This document shows, in pieces, positions 1-7,988 of a DNA stretch of 11,798 nucleotides. The notes beneath the pieces are model-generated. The model had not been told where the DNA came from, did no database searches, and saw nothing but the letters and a program-made list of their open reading frames with translations. The position numbers were made by a program, and so were the translations under genes. Position 1 is the first letter of the stretch, and each line of letters opens with the position of its first letter. The DNA lies in the NCBI GenBank assembly GCA_902459845.2, contig CABPSV020000279.1:8471-20268 (forward strand), written 5' to 3'. The stretch is from Hepatocystis sp. ex Piliocolobus tephrosceles (Eukaryota > Apicomplexa > Aconoidasida > Haemosporida > Plasmodiidae).

Positions 1-504
1 TATATTATAATGTAATATATATTTTCTTATGAAGATTAGTAATTTCGACCATTTATAAATTGGTAGGAGAAAAAGAATATAGATTAATTCTCCTAATAAA
101 AAAAAAGCAAAAAACATATGTTATGTATTACTATTTCACAAACATAGCAATGTAAGACATAAAAAGAGAGCAACAACAAAAAAAAAAAACATATAAATAA
201 AGCCAAAAATTGATTAATAGATTGTAGTAAAATCCAATAAATAAAAGTGTGGAATTTTAAAAAGAAAAAAAAAAAAAAAAAAAAAAAAAAACTATAAGTT
301 TAAATATAAATATGTCAATTTGTATAGATAGTGCTTTAAAAATATATATATAAATATCTAGAGAGATTATAATTAGGGAGATTATAATTGTTTTGATATT
401 TTTGCATTAAAAAAAAAATGTAATTCTTGTTTTATTTATTTTTTTTTTTTTTTTCATATTTTGAACAAAACAAATTAATCATATTTCATATTTTACGTTC
501 TTAT

Positions 505-561
<57 letters not shown>

Positions 562-1284
562 ATTGCTTTTTTTGAGCGTAGTAAATATCTATAGCTACAT
601 AATAAAATTGCTCGGAAAAAAAAAAAAAAAAAAAAAATGTGCATATAACTATATATATATATGTATATATACACACAATGCGCAACAAAGTGAAATATAT
701 TTATTATTAACTAAAAGTATTATATATTAAAGCATTAAGTATGTATTATATTGTTGTCGTTGTTAAAACATTGTTCTATTTTTAAGATTTGTTTTAACTG
801 CTTTTGTTTTGCATTTGATTATTTATAGCTATAATTTTATGCTTATATGTTCATACATTTTTTTTCTTTTTTTTTTTTTTTTATTTTATTTTGGGTTGGT
901 AACAATTTTGTAGCTAGTTGTATAGATTTTACAAAAATATTATTAATTATTCCGAAAAAATATATATGTGTTATTACCTAAGTTTAAATTTTATTTTATT
1001 AATGGTTAGACATTTTCATATGTAAAAATGTTTTATATTTGAAGAATCGAATAAGGCGTTTTTTTATTTTTTTTTAATTAATCATTAATCCTTAACATTA
1101 GTTACACAATATAAAAATTTTCTTTATTTTTCTATTTGTTTTTTTTTGCTTTTTTTGTCTTTTTTTGTCTTTTTTGTATTTTTTGTCTTTTTTGTTTTTT
1201 TTGTCTTTTTTGTCTTTTTTGTATTTTTTGTCTTTTTTGTCTTTTTTGTATTTTTTGTCTTTTTTTGTTTTTTTTGCCTTGTTT

Positions 1285-1352
<68 letters not shown>

Positions 1353-1510
1353 TAACATATAGCAGAATTTTGTGTTGTATATTCTGAACACTCTATTGAC
1401 ATGTACATTATTAATACTCAGAAAAAGGAACAAATATAATCACCCAAGCCTGCCAATACTTTTTAATCTTAATTGAGATATTTGTTAAAAAAAAAAAAAA
1501 AAAAAACACA
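1..1510. other. non-coding, homopolymer-rich intergenic region
   Basis: I see no gene in this stretch. It holds long A and T runs (A51 at 509-559; shorter A runs near 268-290 and 617-636), short (TA)n tracts near 650 and 960, and a T-rich array at about 1136-1285 that leads into a T66 run at 1286-1351. Reading frames here translate to poly-Lys or poly-Phe strings and are products of the homopolymers. The last few hundred bases are presumably the promoter and 5' UTR of the plus-strand gene starting at 1511, but no specific element can be recognised. The left part may be the flank of a gene outside the window. Confidence 0.7.
1136..1351. repeat. T-rich 9-10 bp tandem array ending in a T66 homopolymer
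   Basis: From about 1136 to 1285 the plus strand is a degenerate array of T6-T7 blocks separated by GTC, GTA or GTT, giving a 9-10 bp period. It then passes through GCCTTGTTTG into an uninterrupted run of 66 T (1286-1351). All three plus-strand frames stay open as Phe/Leu/Cys-rich strings and the minus frames as Lys-rich strings; these are artefacts of composition, not genes. The array probably arose by expansion and point mutation of a T run. Confidence 0.85.
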
Positions 1511-2119
1511 ATGAAAAGCAAAGTTACAGAGAGCGAAATAATAAATAAATTGGAATCCATAAATTTAAATGAAGTGAAAGATGTACCTCATCGTGTAAAT
1601 AATTATACCCATTTTATATCATTAAAAATGAAAAAAAACCGAGAAGGTATAATTTATTCATTAGATCGAATAAAACAATTAAATGCTCTTGTCAAGCAAA
1701 TGAGCAAAGAATTAAATGAAAGAAATACCGAATTGAAACAATTAGAAAAAGATATTAAAGAATGTGATAAAATAAATTTAATTCTTCAAAATAAAATAAA
1801 AGTTGAAACTGATAAAAATGATGCATATAAAAGAAATGTATTTTTGTTCAAGAAAAATAAAAATGAAGTAACAAAAGCGGAGGATGTTATTGATAAAGAT
1901 ATCCAGTTTATACAAACAAGTATAAATATTATTAAAGCCAATGTTGAAAAAAATAATGCAAAATATAATCAAGTATTAGATGCTAAAGATAAAATGCATG
2001 ATGAAACAAAAAAATTAAAAAAAAATACCAAAAATTTACAACTTAATTTGAAAAAAAAAAAAAAAGATTGTAAAAATTTAAAAAATAAAATAAATAATTA
2101 TGTTTTAAATATAAAATAA
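1511..2119 (+). CDS. Lys-rich coiled-coil protein, unrecognised (202 aa)
   Basis: This is a complete single-exon reading frame of 202 residues from ATG (after an A-rich leader) to TAA. The product is strongly charged and very Lys/Asn-rich. After a short N-terminal segment (residues 1-50, with PHRVNNYTHFISLK near 26-39) it is predicted almost entirely helical: residues about 51-110 and 120-198 show heptad-like spacing of Leu/Ile/Val among Lys/Glu/Asn, as in LNERNTELKQLEKDIKEC. There is no signal peptide, membrane segment, Cys cluster or catalytic motif, so a structural, oligomerising role is likely. The base composition is clearly less extreme than its flanks, with mixed codons, which supports real coding. 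It converges with the RRP4 gene downstream. I do not recognise the family; a small cytoskeletal, centrosomal or kinetochore coiled-coil protein would fit but is not shown. Confidence 0.85.
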   Translation: MKSKVTESEIINKLESINLNEVKDVPHRVNNYTHFISLKMKKNREGIIYSLDRIKQLNALVKQMSKELNERNTELKQLEKDIKECDKINLILQNKIKVETDKNDAYKRNVFLFKKNKNEVTKAEDVIDKDIQFIQTSINIIKANVEKNNAKYNQVLDAKDKMHDETKKLKKNTKNLQLNLKKKKKDCKNLKNKINNYVLNIK

Positions 2120-2220
2120 ACGAAATATAGAGAGTAAAGATTGTTGTAGCACAATTTTTAATTGTCGATAAAGGAAACTACATTTTTATATTGAACAGTG
2201 AGCAATGAGACGTTATAAAA

Positions 2221-2256
<36 letters not shown>

Positions 2257-2546
2257 GTATATACTGTGTGTATAATATGAATGACCATTGTTTATTTTGA
2301 AACATTTTCTTTTTAAAATACATATACAAATGATACTATAATAACTGTTGTATAAGGTAGGCAGCTTTTTTAGTTAACTATAATACTTATATATAACATG
2401 TACTCACATACAAACTTTGTATTTTTTTTTTTTTTTTTTTTTTTACATTCGAATGTTTAAGTTAATGCGCGTATTTTTAAAAGAAAACATTTTAACTGTT
2501 TTTATAGTACTAGTTTGCAAGCATATATGTGAACTACCAAGTATAA

Positions 2547-2548
<2 letters not shown>

Positions 2549-2597
<49 letters not shown>
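2549..2597. repeat. (TA)n microsatellite
   Basis: About 24 uninterrupted TA dinucleotides. Similar shorter tracts occur at about 2221-2255, 3020-3053, 7169-7202, 7600-7628 and 10557-10580. Such tracts are common in Plasmodium intergenic and intronic DNA and vary in length between isolates. Confidence 0.9.
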
Positions 2598-2601
<4 letters not shown>

Positions 2602-2825
2602 AATATATACTTTTATACACGTATATATGTCGTAATAGTTTAATTATAGTTTTTTTGTTTGTGTTTTACTCATGAAATAAACCCTAACAAAAAAAAAAAA
2701 AAAAGAAAAAAAGAGCTATATACTGATATAGTGATATAAAATAAAAAGATTAAAAAAAAAAATTGTTAATAATGATGATCAAATGTGTTAAAATTCGTTT
2801 CTTTATTCGTAAGTGTATATATATA

Positions 2826-2879
2826 TTTACCATATTTACCATATTTACCATATTTACCATATTTACCATATTTGCCATA
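2826..2879. repeat. 9-bp tandem array TTTACCATA, six copies
   Basis: Six head-to-tail copies of TTTACCATA, five exact and the last with a G (TTTGCCATA). It lies about 200 bases beyond the stop codon of the minus-strand RRP4 gene and about 700 bases beyond that of the coiled-coil gene, so it may be transcribed in the RRP4 3' UTR. On the minus strand the unit reads TATGGTAAA. Confidence 0.9.
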
Positions 2880-3017
2880 TGCAAAATTAAAAAATATTAA
2901 AAATTACGCATATGTAATAACACAAATTGAAAATGTTTAAGAAAAAATAAAAGCATAAATATATTATGAATCTTATAAAAACGTTATAACGTGTGGATGT
3001 ATGTTGACATGTATGCT

Positions 3018-3057
<40 letters not shown>

Positions 3058-3087
3058 TAAGCGAGTGTGGACATGTTAGCACTTACA

Positions 3088-4068
3088 TTAATCTATAAGC
3101 TTGTCAAGGTAATTAAAAAGATAAGAATCTGCGACATATGGTTTTAAAATATAACTGGTAGTGTTGTTTTTATTTGAAGTGTATTGTATATATATTTTAG
3201 TAATTATAGCATAATTAATATTTATATGATATTTAGCTAATAATTCAATAATATTACTAACAATAGTAATATTTTTTCTTGTAGTGCTATCAACTTCTTC
3301 AAATTTATTACCTTCCATATCTTCATCTACACTATTTGGATTAGTATTTTTAGATTTTTTAATAGGTGATGAAATCCATATATATCCATTCATACCTAAT
3401 ATAATTTGTACATTAAAAGGAAATACAAAAATATGTTTTTTTTGACTTTGTATTAATGTTTGTGGTACTGTTACTAAAATACCATTAGATAATTTTCCAT
3501 ATATAGAAGACCTCGTATGTAGAATTATAGAACCGTCTTGTGAAATCCTTTGTACTTCACATGCAATAACGTCGTTAGGTTTATATATATTAATCATATT
3601 TATAACATCGTTATATACTCTTATTCTTTGACTAAACAAACTAATATTTGTTTGGGATATAGATAATAATGCTTTAGAATAAGCACCTATATCAACTATC
3701 CATTTATCATTATAAATACTTTTTACTTTTCCAACTAATAAATCACCAATTGCTCCTACATATTTTCCTCTTAAAGATTCAACATAAACTAATTTATTAA
3801 TATAATTTACTGTTCCTAATATACAAGCATTATATTTATTATTTTCCTCATATAATCCATTACCTTTTAAAAAATGGCCTTTATCATTTTTATCTAATAT
3901 TACTTCTCCTGGTAATACCAACTTTTTAATATTAGGGCAATTACTGTCATTATTCTTATTGTAGTTACTTGTTCTATGTTTAATTGATTCAAGTGCTAAT
4001 ATCCTAGTATTAAATTCTTCTATGTCTTCTAGTTCTTCATCATATGGAGTCGTAACACAAAACTCCAT
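3088..4068 (-). CDS. RRP4: exosome complex cap subunit RRP4 (326 aa)
   Basis: Single-exon gene for the RRP4 (EXOSC2) cap subunit of the RNA exosome, the 3'-to-5' RNA processing and decay complex of nucleus and cytoplasm; the cap binds RNA and guides it into the central channel. Family hallmarks appear in order. VLPGE (51-55) and GHFLKGNGLY (64-73) belong to the N-terminal domain. RGKYVGAIGDLLVGKV (about 100-115) opens the S1 domain, which runs to about residue 187 and ends in SQDGSIILHTRSS. A KH-like region follows at 191-234 with the GxNG motif LGMNGYIWIS (224-233). A low-complexity Asn/Ser/Glu linker (235-265) precedes a C-terminal helical tail (265-326). At 326 residues it is slightly longer than the roughly 290-residue human protein, mainly because of Asn-rich insertions. 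The start ATG at 4066-4068 follows an A-rich leader on its own strand. RRP4 and the related RRP40 share this architecture; the N-terminal motifs favour RRP4. Confidence 0.92.
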   Translation of the reverse strand: MEFCVTTPYDEELEDIEEFNTRILALESIKHRTSNYNKNNDSNCPNIKKLVLPGEVILDKNDKGHFLKGNGLYEENNKYNACILGTVNYINKLVYVESLRGKYVGAIGDLLVGKVKSIYNDKWIVDIGAYSKALLSISQTNISLFSQRIRVYNDVINMINIYKPNDVIACEVQRISQDGSIILHTRSSIYGKLSNGILVTVPQTLIQSQKKHIFVFPFNVQIILGMNGYIWISSPIKKSKNTNPNSVDEDMEGNKFEEVDSTTRKNITIVSNIIELLAKYHININYAIITKIYIQYTSNKNNTTSYILKPYVADSYLFNYLDKLID

Positions 4069-5211
4069 TTTTATTGGTTTTTTTTTTATTGTTTTTTTTT
4101 TTTTTTTTTTGTTTTTTTTTTTTTTTTTTTTGCATTTAACTTATTAAAAAAAGTCTAAATATGGTTAAGCGTTTTATTTTTTTACAATATTTATTTTATT
4201 TTTTTTTTTTCCCACTTTTTCTCTTTTCCCTTCGCTAAAAAAAAAGTTACTAAACAATTTGGGATGAATAAAATATATGCAATACGTGCCCTTTTAGCTA
4301 TTATCACTTTTCTACATCCCCTTATATTTTACCAATGTGTTTTACCATTGCGTTTTTTTGTTTTTTTTTTTTTTTTAGATCGGTATGGATTATAAGCTAA
4401 AAGTGAATTATGCGTGGTTTTAAGTTTAAATTTAAATGTAATAAAATTTAATGTTTTTTTTATCGTTGCGATGGTAGTACAATATTTATTTTTTATTTTT
4501 TTATTTTTTTATTTTTTTATTTTTTTTTTTTGTTCAAATGTTTTATATATTTGTCACATAGAAATAATATACACAAACGTAATATACATAAAAAATACAC
4601 GAAATGTAGTTGTTAGTGCAATAAAAAAAAAAAATAGTTAATTAATAAAACTTTAATATTATGTAAAAACAGTCAGGTGACAAAAATGTATACATATTGT
4701 CACTCTTTCTTTCTTTCTTTCATTCTTTCTTTCTTTCATTTTTATTTATTTATTTTTATTTATTTATTTTTATTTTTTTATTTTTTTATTTATTTATTTT
4801 TTTTTTTTTTTTTTTATTTTTTGATTTTTTTTTTTTTTTTTTTGATGATAATAATAACTTTTTTTATGATGTATATAGGCCCTTGTATTGTTAATTATTG
4901 CTTAATTAGTTTATCGTTTTATTAAAATAAATATTTTATAATAAATATAACAAAAAAGAGGAAAAAAAAAGGAAAAAAAAAGGAAAAAATAAGCAAAAAA
5001 AAAGCGTAACTCTATAAATAAAGATGTAAAGCACCTTTGTATTAGTATTGCAGTTGGAGTAGGTAAAATTTTAAAATAGGAAAAAAGAAAAATTAATAAT
5101 TGCAAAAATTATTAAGAATACAAACAAAAAATAATAATAATTAAGTAATATAATAAAAAGTAAAAAATATAAAAAAATTAGAATAATAATAAATTCACAT
5201 ATCAGCAAGAG

Positions 5212-5248
<37 letters not shown>

Positions 5249-5323
5249 ACACACACGCACGTTCAATTTACTCACATATATACATATATATCTCTATGTG
5301 TTAAAATTGTTTACAAGATTGCT
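4069..5323. other. intergenic region: RRP4 upstream flank and 3' flank of the MORN gene
   Basis: No gene can be supported here. The part next to 4069 is the upstream flank of RRP4 and contains long T runs on the plus strand (4079-4131, A runs in the sense of RRP4). The middle (about 4700-4845) is T-rich simple sequence with a TTTC/TTTA pattern. The right part (4940-5250) is A-rich with AGGAAAAAAAA-like steps and an A run ending near 5247. Frames at 4414-4641, 4677-4925, 4911-5105 and 5071-5256 translate to Phe/Tyr/Ile-rich strings without domain character. Confidence 0.65.
4702..4800. repeat. TTTC/TTTA tetranucleotide simple repeat
   Basis: The segment begins with repeated TTTC steps interrupted by TTCA, passes into TTTA steps and then merges into T-only runs up to about 4843. 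It looks like a drifting tetranucleotide microsatellite in the RRP4/MORN intergenic region. Confidence 0.7.
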
Positions 5324-5705
5324 TTAAATATTTTTCCAAAAAAGCTTAATAACTTTTTTTTTTCCTTCTAAGTCCATGTCAGAAATGGTAAAAAGCTGTT
5401 TATAAAAAGCATTTATTTTAGTTTCGTCTAAAAACACAAAATGACCATTATTTTTCGGTTTGTTTCTAAAAAACATACCCACATATTTTAGCTCGTCCGA
5501 AAGTAACCACACCCCACTTGTAAAATATCCTTTATCCCAATCACCATAGTACTACAAAAGAAAAAAAAAAAAAAAAAACATATATAAATATTTACACGTG
5601 CAAATAAAAATGTCGTTTCTTAGTACCATATAAAGTCTATATTTTGTGAGTATATTATATATATGTATGACTGTATAAACATAGAAACTTTAATCATGTC
5701 TTAAA

Positions 5706-5757
<52 letters not shown>

Positions 5758-6464
5758 GCTTACATATTCTTTAGTTGCAAAAAAATAATATATTCCATTT
5801 CCATTTTTTTTATTATGCTTCCATTCACCATAATAAAAATCTCCATTTTCATACTTTTGAAAACCCATTCCTTTTTTTGCACCATTTTCAAACATTCCTT
5901 CAAAAATAAACAAACCAACAAACAAACGAATAAACAAACGAATAAACAAACGAATAAACAAACGAATAAACAAACGAATAAACAAACGAATAAACAAACG
6001 AATAAACTAAAAGACTTTACAGTTACAAATTGTAACTTTGTGTTACAACTGAACTATATGTATTATTAATTATTTAACTATTAACTTATTTTTCGTTCCA
6101 TTTTTAATTATTTACCGTAATAAAAACTTTTTTTATTATAACTAAGTCTCCCTAAACCACACTTTTTATCATTTTTGAAAGGACCTTCATATATTCTTTT
6201 ATTTGCATAAATATATTTCCCATTTGTCTTTTGTCCGTTCAATAATATTCCAAAAAAGGAATCTCCGTTTTTATAGTGCACGTTTACTTCACCTGTTTAT
6301 TTAAATAATATAATTTTAATTTTAATTATATATTTTTTTTTATTTTTATAAAAATGTAGAATGTGTGTACCTGTATAGTTTTTCTCATTTTTGTCAACTT
6401 TTTTTTCGTCAACTTCTTTTTTTTCGTTGTCTTCTTTTACATCTATCATTTTTTCATTTTCCAT
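5324..6464 (-). CDS. MORN-repeat protein, four exons (210 aa predicted)
   Basis: Minus-strand spliced gene assembled here. Exons are 6371-6464, 6116-6292, 5764-5897 and 5324-5551, totalling 633 nt with TAA at 5324-5326. Introns of 78, 218 and 212 nt have GT donors (GTACAC, GTAAAT, GTAAGC) and AG acceptors (AAACAG, TTGAAG, TTGTAG), with phases 1, 1 and 0 that match. Residues 1-30 are acidic/Lys-rich. About seven MORN units follow: residues 31-45, 46-65 (degenerate), YEGPFKNDKKCGLG (66-79), YYGMFENGAKKGMG (90-103 region), YYGEWKHNKKNGNG (112-125 region), YYGDWDKGYFTSGVW (136-150) and YVGMFFRNKPKNNGH (158-172). A short helical tail ends in LFWKNI. The motif YYG|MFENG spans junction 2 and Y|YYGDW spans junction 3, which is strong support for the splicing. 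MORN units commonly mediate membrane-lipid or cytoskeletal attachment; the exact role is unknown. The frame stays open 5' of the chosen ATG for about 16 codons without another ATG, so an upstream exon cannot be excluded. Confidence 0.85.
5709..5756. repeat. T48 homopolymer inside MORN intron 3
   Basis: An uninterrupted run of 48 T on the plus strand (A48 in the sense of the gene) begins a few bases after the GTAAGC donor of intron 3. An A run directly after a donor is unusual, since intron pyrimidine tracts normally lie at the 3' end. It probably varies in length between isolates. Confidence 0.9.
5920..6003. repeat. 12-bp tandem array in MORN intron 2, seven exact copies
   Basis: Seven perfect copies of AAACAAACGAAT on the plus strand (ATTCGTTTGTTT in the gene sense), flanked on the left by a degenerate copy. 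The array fills more than a third of the 218-nt intron 2 of the MORN gene and lies just upstream of its acceptor, where its T-rich sense strand may act as the pyrimidine tract. Because the unit is 12 bp, a Phe-Ile-Arg-Leu frame is open on the minus strand and happens to join exon 3 in frame. The MORN spacing shows that it is spliced out. Confidence 0.92.
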
Positions 6465-6637
6465 TTTTTTTAAAGTGGTTGTTCTGGAATTAGTTTTTTC
6501 TATAACTAAAAGTTAACATTTATCACATATTTTACATTTGTGACATAAATGTACATATACCACAAAATGTAATGGGTTATTCTTTTAATTAAAAAAAAAA
6601 TAAATATTTATGTATTTACATTTGTAGTATATTTTTA

Positions 6638-6689
6638 AGCTACTATTTTTTTTTTAGCTACTATTTTTTTTTAGCTACTGGTTTTTTTT
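6638..6689. repeat. AGCTACTA-T(n) triplication
   Basis: Three tandem units of AGCTACT(A/G) followed by 8-10 T start at 6638, 6656 and 6673, with unit lengths of 18, 17 and 17 bp. They lie about 175-225 bases upstream of the MORN start codon, in its probable promoter. The TAGCTA core is palindromic. Confidence 0.8.
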
Positions 6690-7176
6690 AGTTAAGTAAT
6701 TATTATTATAAAAAAAAAAGAAAAAAAGAAAAAAACGACTTTATTATGTTTATATATATAGTAGATAGCTAAAATATTAACGCATAAACAGCTAAAAATA
6801 TTAAAAAAGGTGTGTCCTATAACATTCACATATATAGGTACATATAATACATAAAACGTATATGTTAAAACTTTTCACTATATGACACTTTTAAAAAGCT
6901 TTAATAATAATATGTTATATATGATGCAAACAAACTATTATAACATAGTAAGTAATAACTATAATTTTTATATAGATGTGTTAGGAGTGTTCTTTTTTTT
7001 TTTTTTTTTTTTTTTTTGTTTTTACATTGTCTTATTTTTCAAATTGGTGAATAATTCATTTAATTTGTTGTTATCTCTTTTTTTTTTTTTTTTTTATTAG
7101 TAGTACAGTTAATTAAGTTATTTTTTTTTTCTTACGCTTTGTAAGTAAAAAAAAACATGACATGTATATATGCATC

Positions 7177-7207
<31 letters not shown>

Positions 7208-7385
7208 TCTCTAAAAAAAAATTTTTTTTTTTTTTTTTTTTTTTGTCCTTTTCACAGTTTTAATATATTTTATTAATATGGTTTTTTTTTTTTAATGTAC
7301 CTTTTTTTTTTTTTTCTCTCCTTCCTAAATCTTAACATTTTTCTACGATAGATAAAAAAAACTATATTGGTTATTTAACAAATAG

Positions 7386-7430
7386 CAAATTAAATAAAAT
7401 CAAATTAAATAAAATCAAATTAAATAAAAT
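7386..7430. repeat. 15-bp tandem repeat, three exact copies
   Basis: Three perfect head-to-tail copies of CAAATTAAATAAAAT in the intergenic region upstream of the large plus-strand gene. A partial copy (GCAAATTAAATAAAAT context) overlaps the first unit. No function is apparent. Confidence 0.9.
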
Positions 7431-7596
7431 AAATATTAATATTAAAGAAAGCAATAAAAAAAAAAAAAAAAAAGACGCTATATATTAATGAAAGCGTATA
7501 ATCATTGTTAGTTTAACGCATGTAAGCACATAAAAAAAACAATTACTGTTGATATGTTTATTTTATTTTTTTTTTTTTATATTAATTGTTAATCAA

Positions 7597-7634
<38 letters not shown>

Positions 7635-7664
7635 ATGTGCGCAGTTATATATAAAATAAAAAGA

Positions 7665-7772
7665 ATGTGTCATTTATATTTACTAGCGAAACGAGATGAA
7701 TTATTTTTAATAAGACCAATTAAAGTTGTTTTTTTTTTTTTTTACTTTTACAGGTCGCGAGTTATTTTTTAA
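7665..7772 (+). other. short open frame in the 5' region of the large gene (possible uORF, 35 aa)
   Basis: ATG at 7665 opens a 35-codon frame ending at TAA 7770-7772. Its first half (MCHLYLLAKRDELFLIRPIK) has mixed codons and a local base composition less A+T-biased than its flanks. The second half is a T run followed by an acceptor-like TTTTACAG. It could be an upstream ORF in the 5' leader, or a remnant of an upstream exon. A splice between its body and 7752 would leave an intron of only about 25 nt, which is too short, so I do not join it to the downstream gene. Confidence 0.3.
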
Positions 7773-7988
7773 ACATAATTTTTGCATATGCACCAGGCTA
7801 AAAAAAATGCTCTTAAATTAGGCAAAACACTGTATATATATATATATATAAACATATATAAGTATATATACGCATATATAAAGTATACACAAGTTTTATA
7901 TACTACTGTAACTGTTGCTATCACTATTAGCAATGAAAGTAAAATACACTGTCTTTATAATGTAAAAAAACAAAAAATAAATTTAAAA

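Larger units (their letters stand above)
2120..3087. other. intergenic region between convergent genes
   Basis: This is the shared 3' flank of the plus-strand coiled-coil gene and the minus-strand RRP4 gene. It contains three (TA)n tracts (about 2221-2255, 2549-2597, 3020-3053), a T run near 2422-2444, A runs near 2691-2715 and a 9-bp array at 2826-2879. The short frame at 2417-2635 is a T run plus (TA)n and is not credible as a gene. Both transcripts probably end here, but no specific processing signal can be singled out in such A-rich sequence. Confidence 0.7.
6465..7787. other. divergent intergenic region between the MORN gene and the large plus-strand gene
   Basis: Both neighbours start outward from this stretch, so their promoters should lie here. 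No known element can be assigned. It contains a 17-18 bp triplication at 6638-6689, three exact 15-bp copies at 7386-7430, (TA)n at about 7169-7202 and 7600-7628, and T runs near 6991-7017 and 7217-7244. A short frame at 6882-7100 is split by poly-Phe and is not supported. A 35-codon frame at 7665-7772 and an acceptor-like TTTTACAG at 7745-7752 could belong to the 5' end of the downstream gene. Confidence 0.6.

Noticed and set aside
1098..1433. Lys-rich frames on the minus strand and Phe-rich frames on the plus strand
   Set aside because: They are products of the T-rich array and T66 run only.
2681..2690. Telomere-like AACCCTAA near 2680-2692
   Set aside because: Only one copy is present, without the GGGTT(T/C)A array expected of Plasmodium telomeres.
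5701..5997. Continuous minus-strand frame with FIRL repeats leading into MORN exon 3
   Set aside because: The FIRL part is the 12-bp intron array. Splicing at TTGAAG (5898) restores exact MORN spacing across the junction, whereas read-through breaks it.
6465..6530. Possible upstream coding exon of the MORN gene (in-frame codons reading EKTNSRTTTLKK before the ATG)
   Set aside because: The frame is open back to a TAA but has no ATG, and no upstream exon with a matching donor at a plausible intron length was found.
6882..7100. 72-residue frame beginning MTLLKSFNNN
   Set aside because: It has a short Asn/Tyr-rich start interrupted by long poly-Phe from T runs, no splice-supported continuation and no motif.
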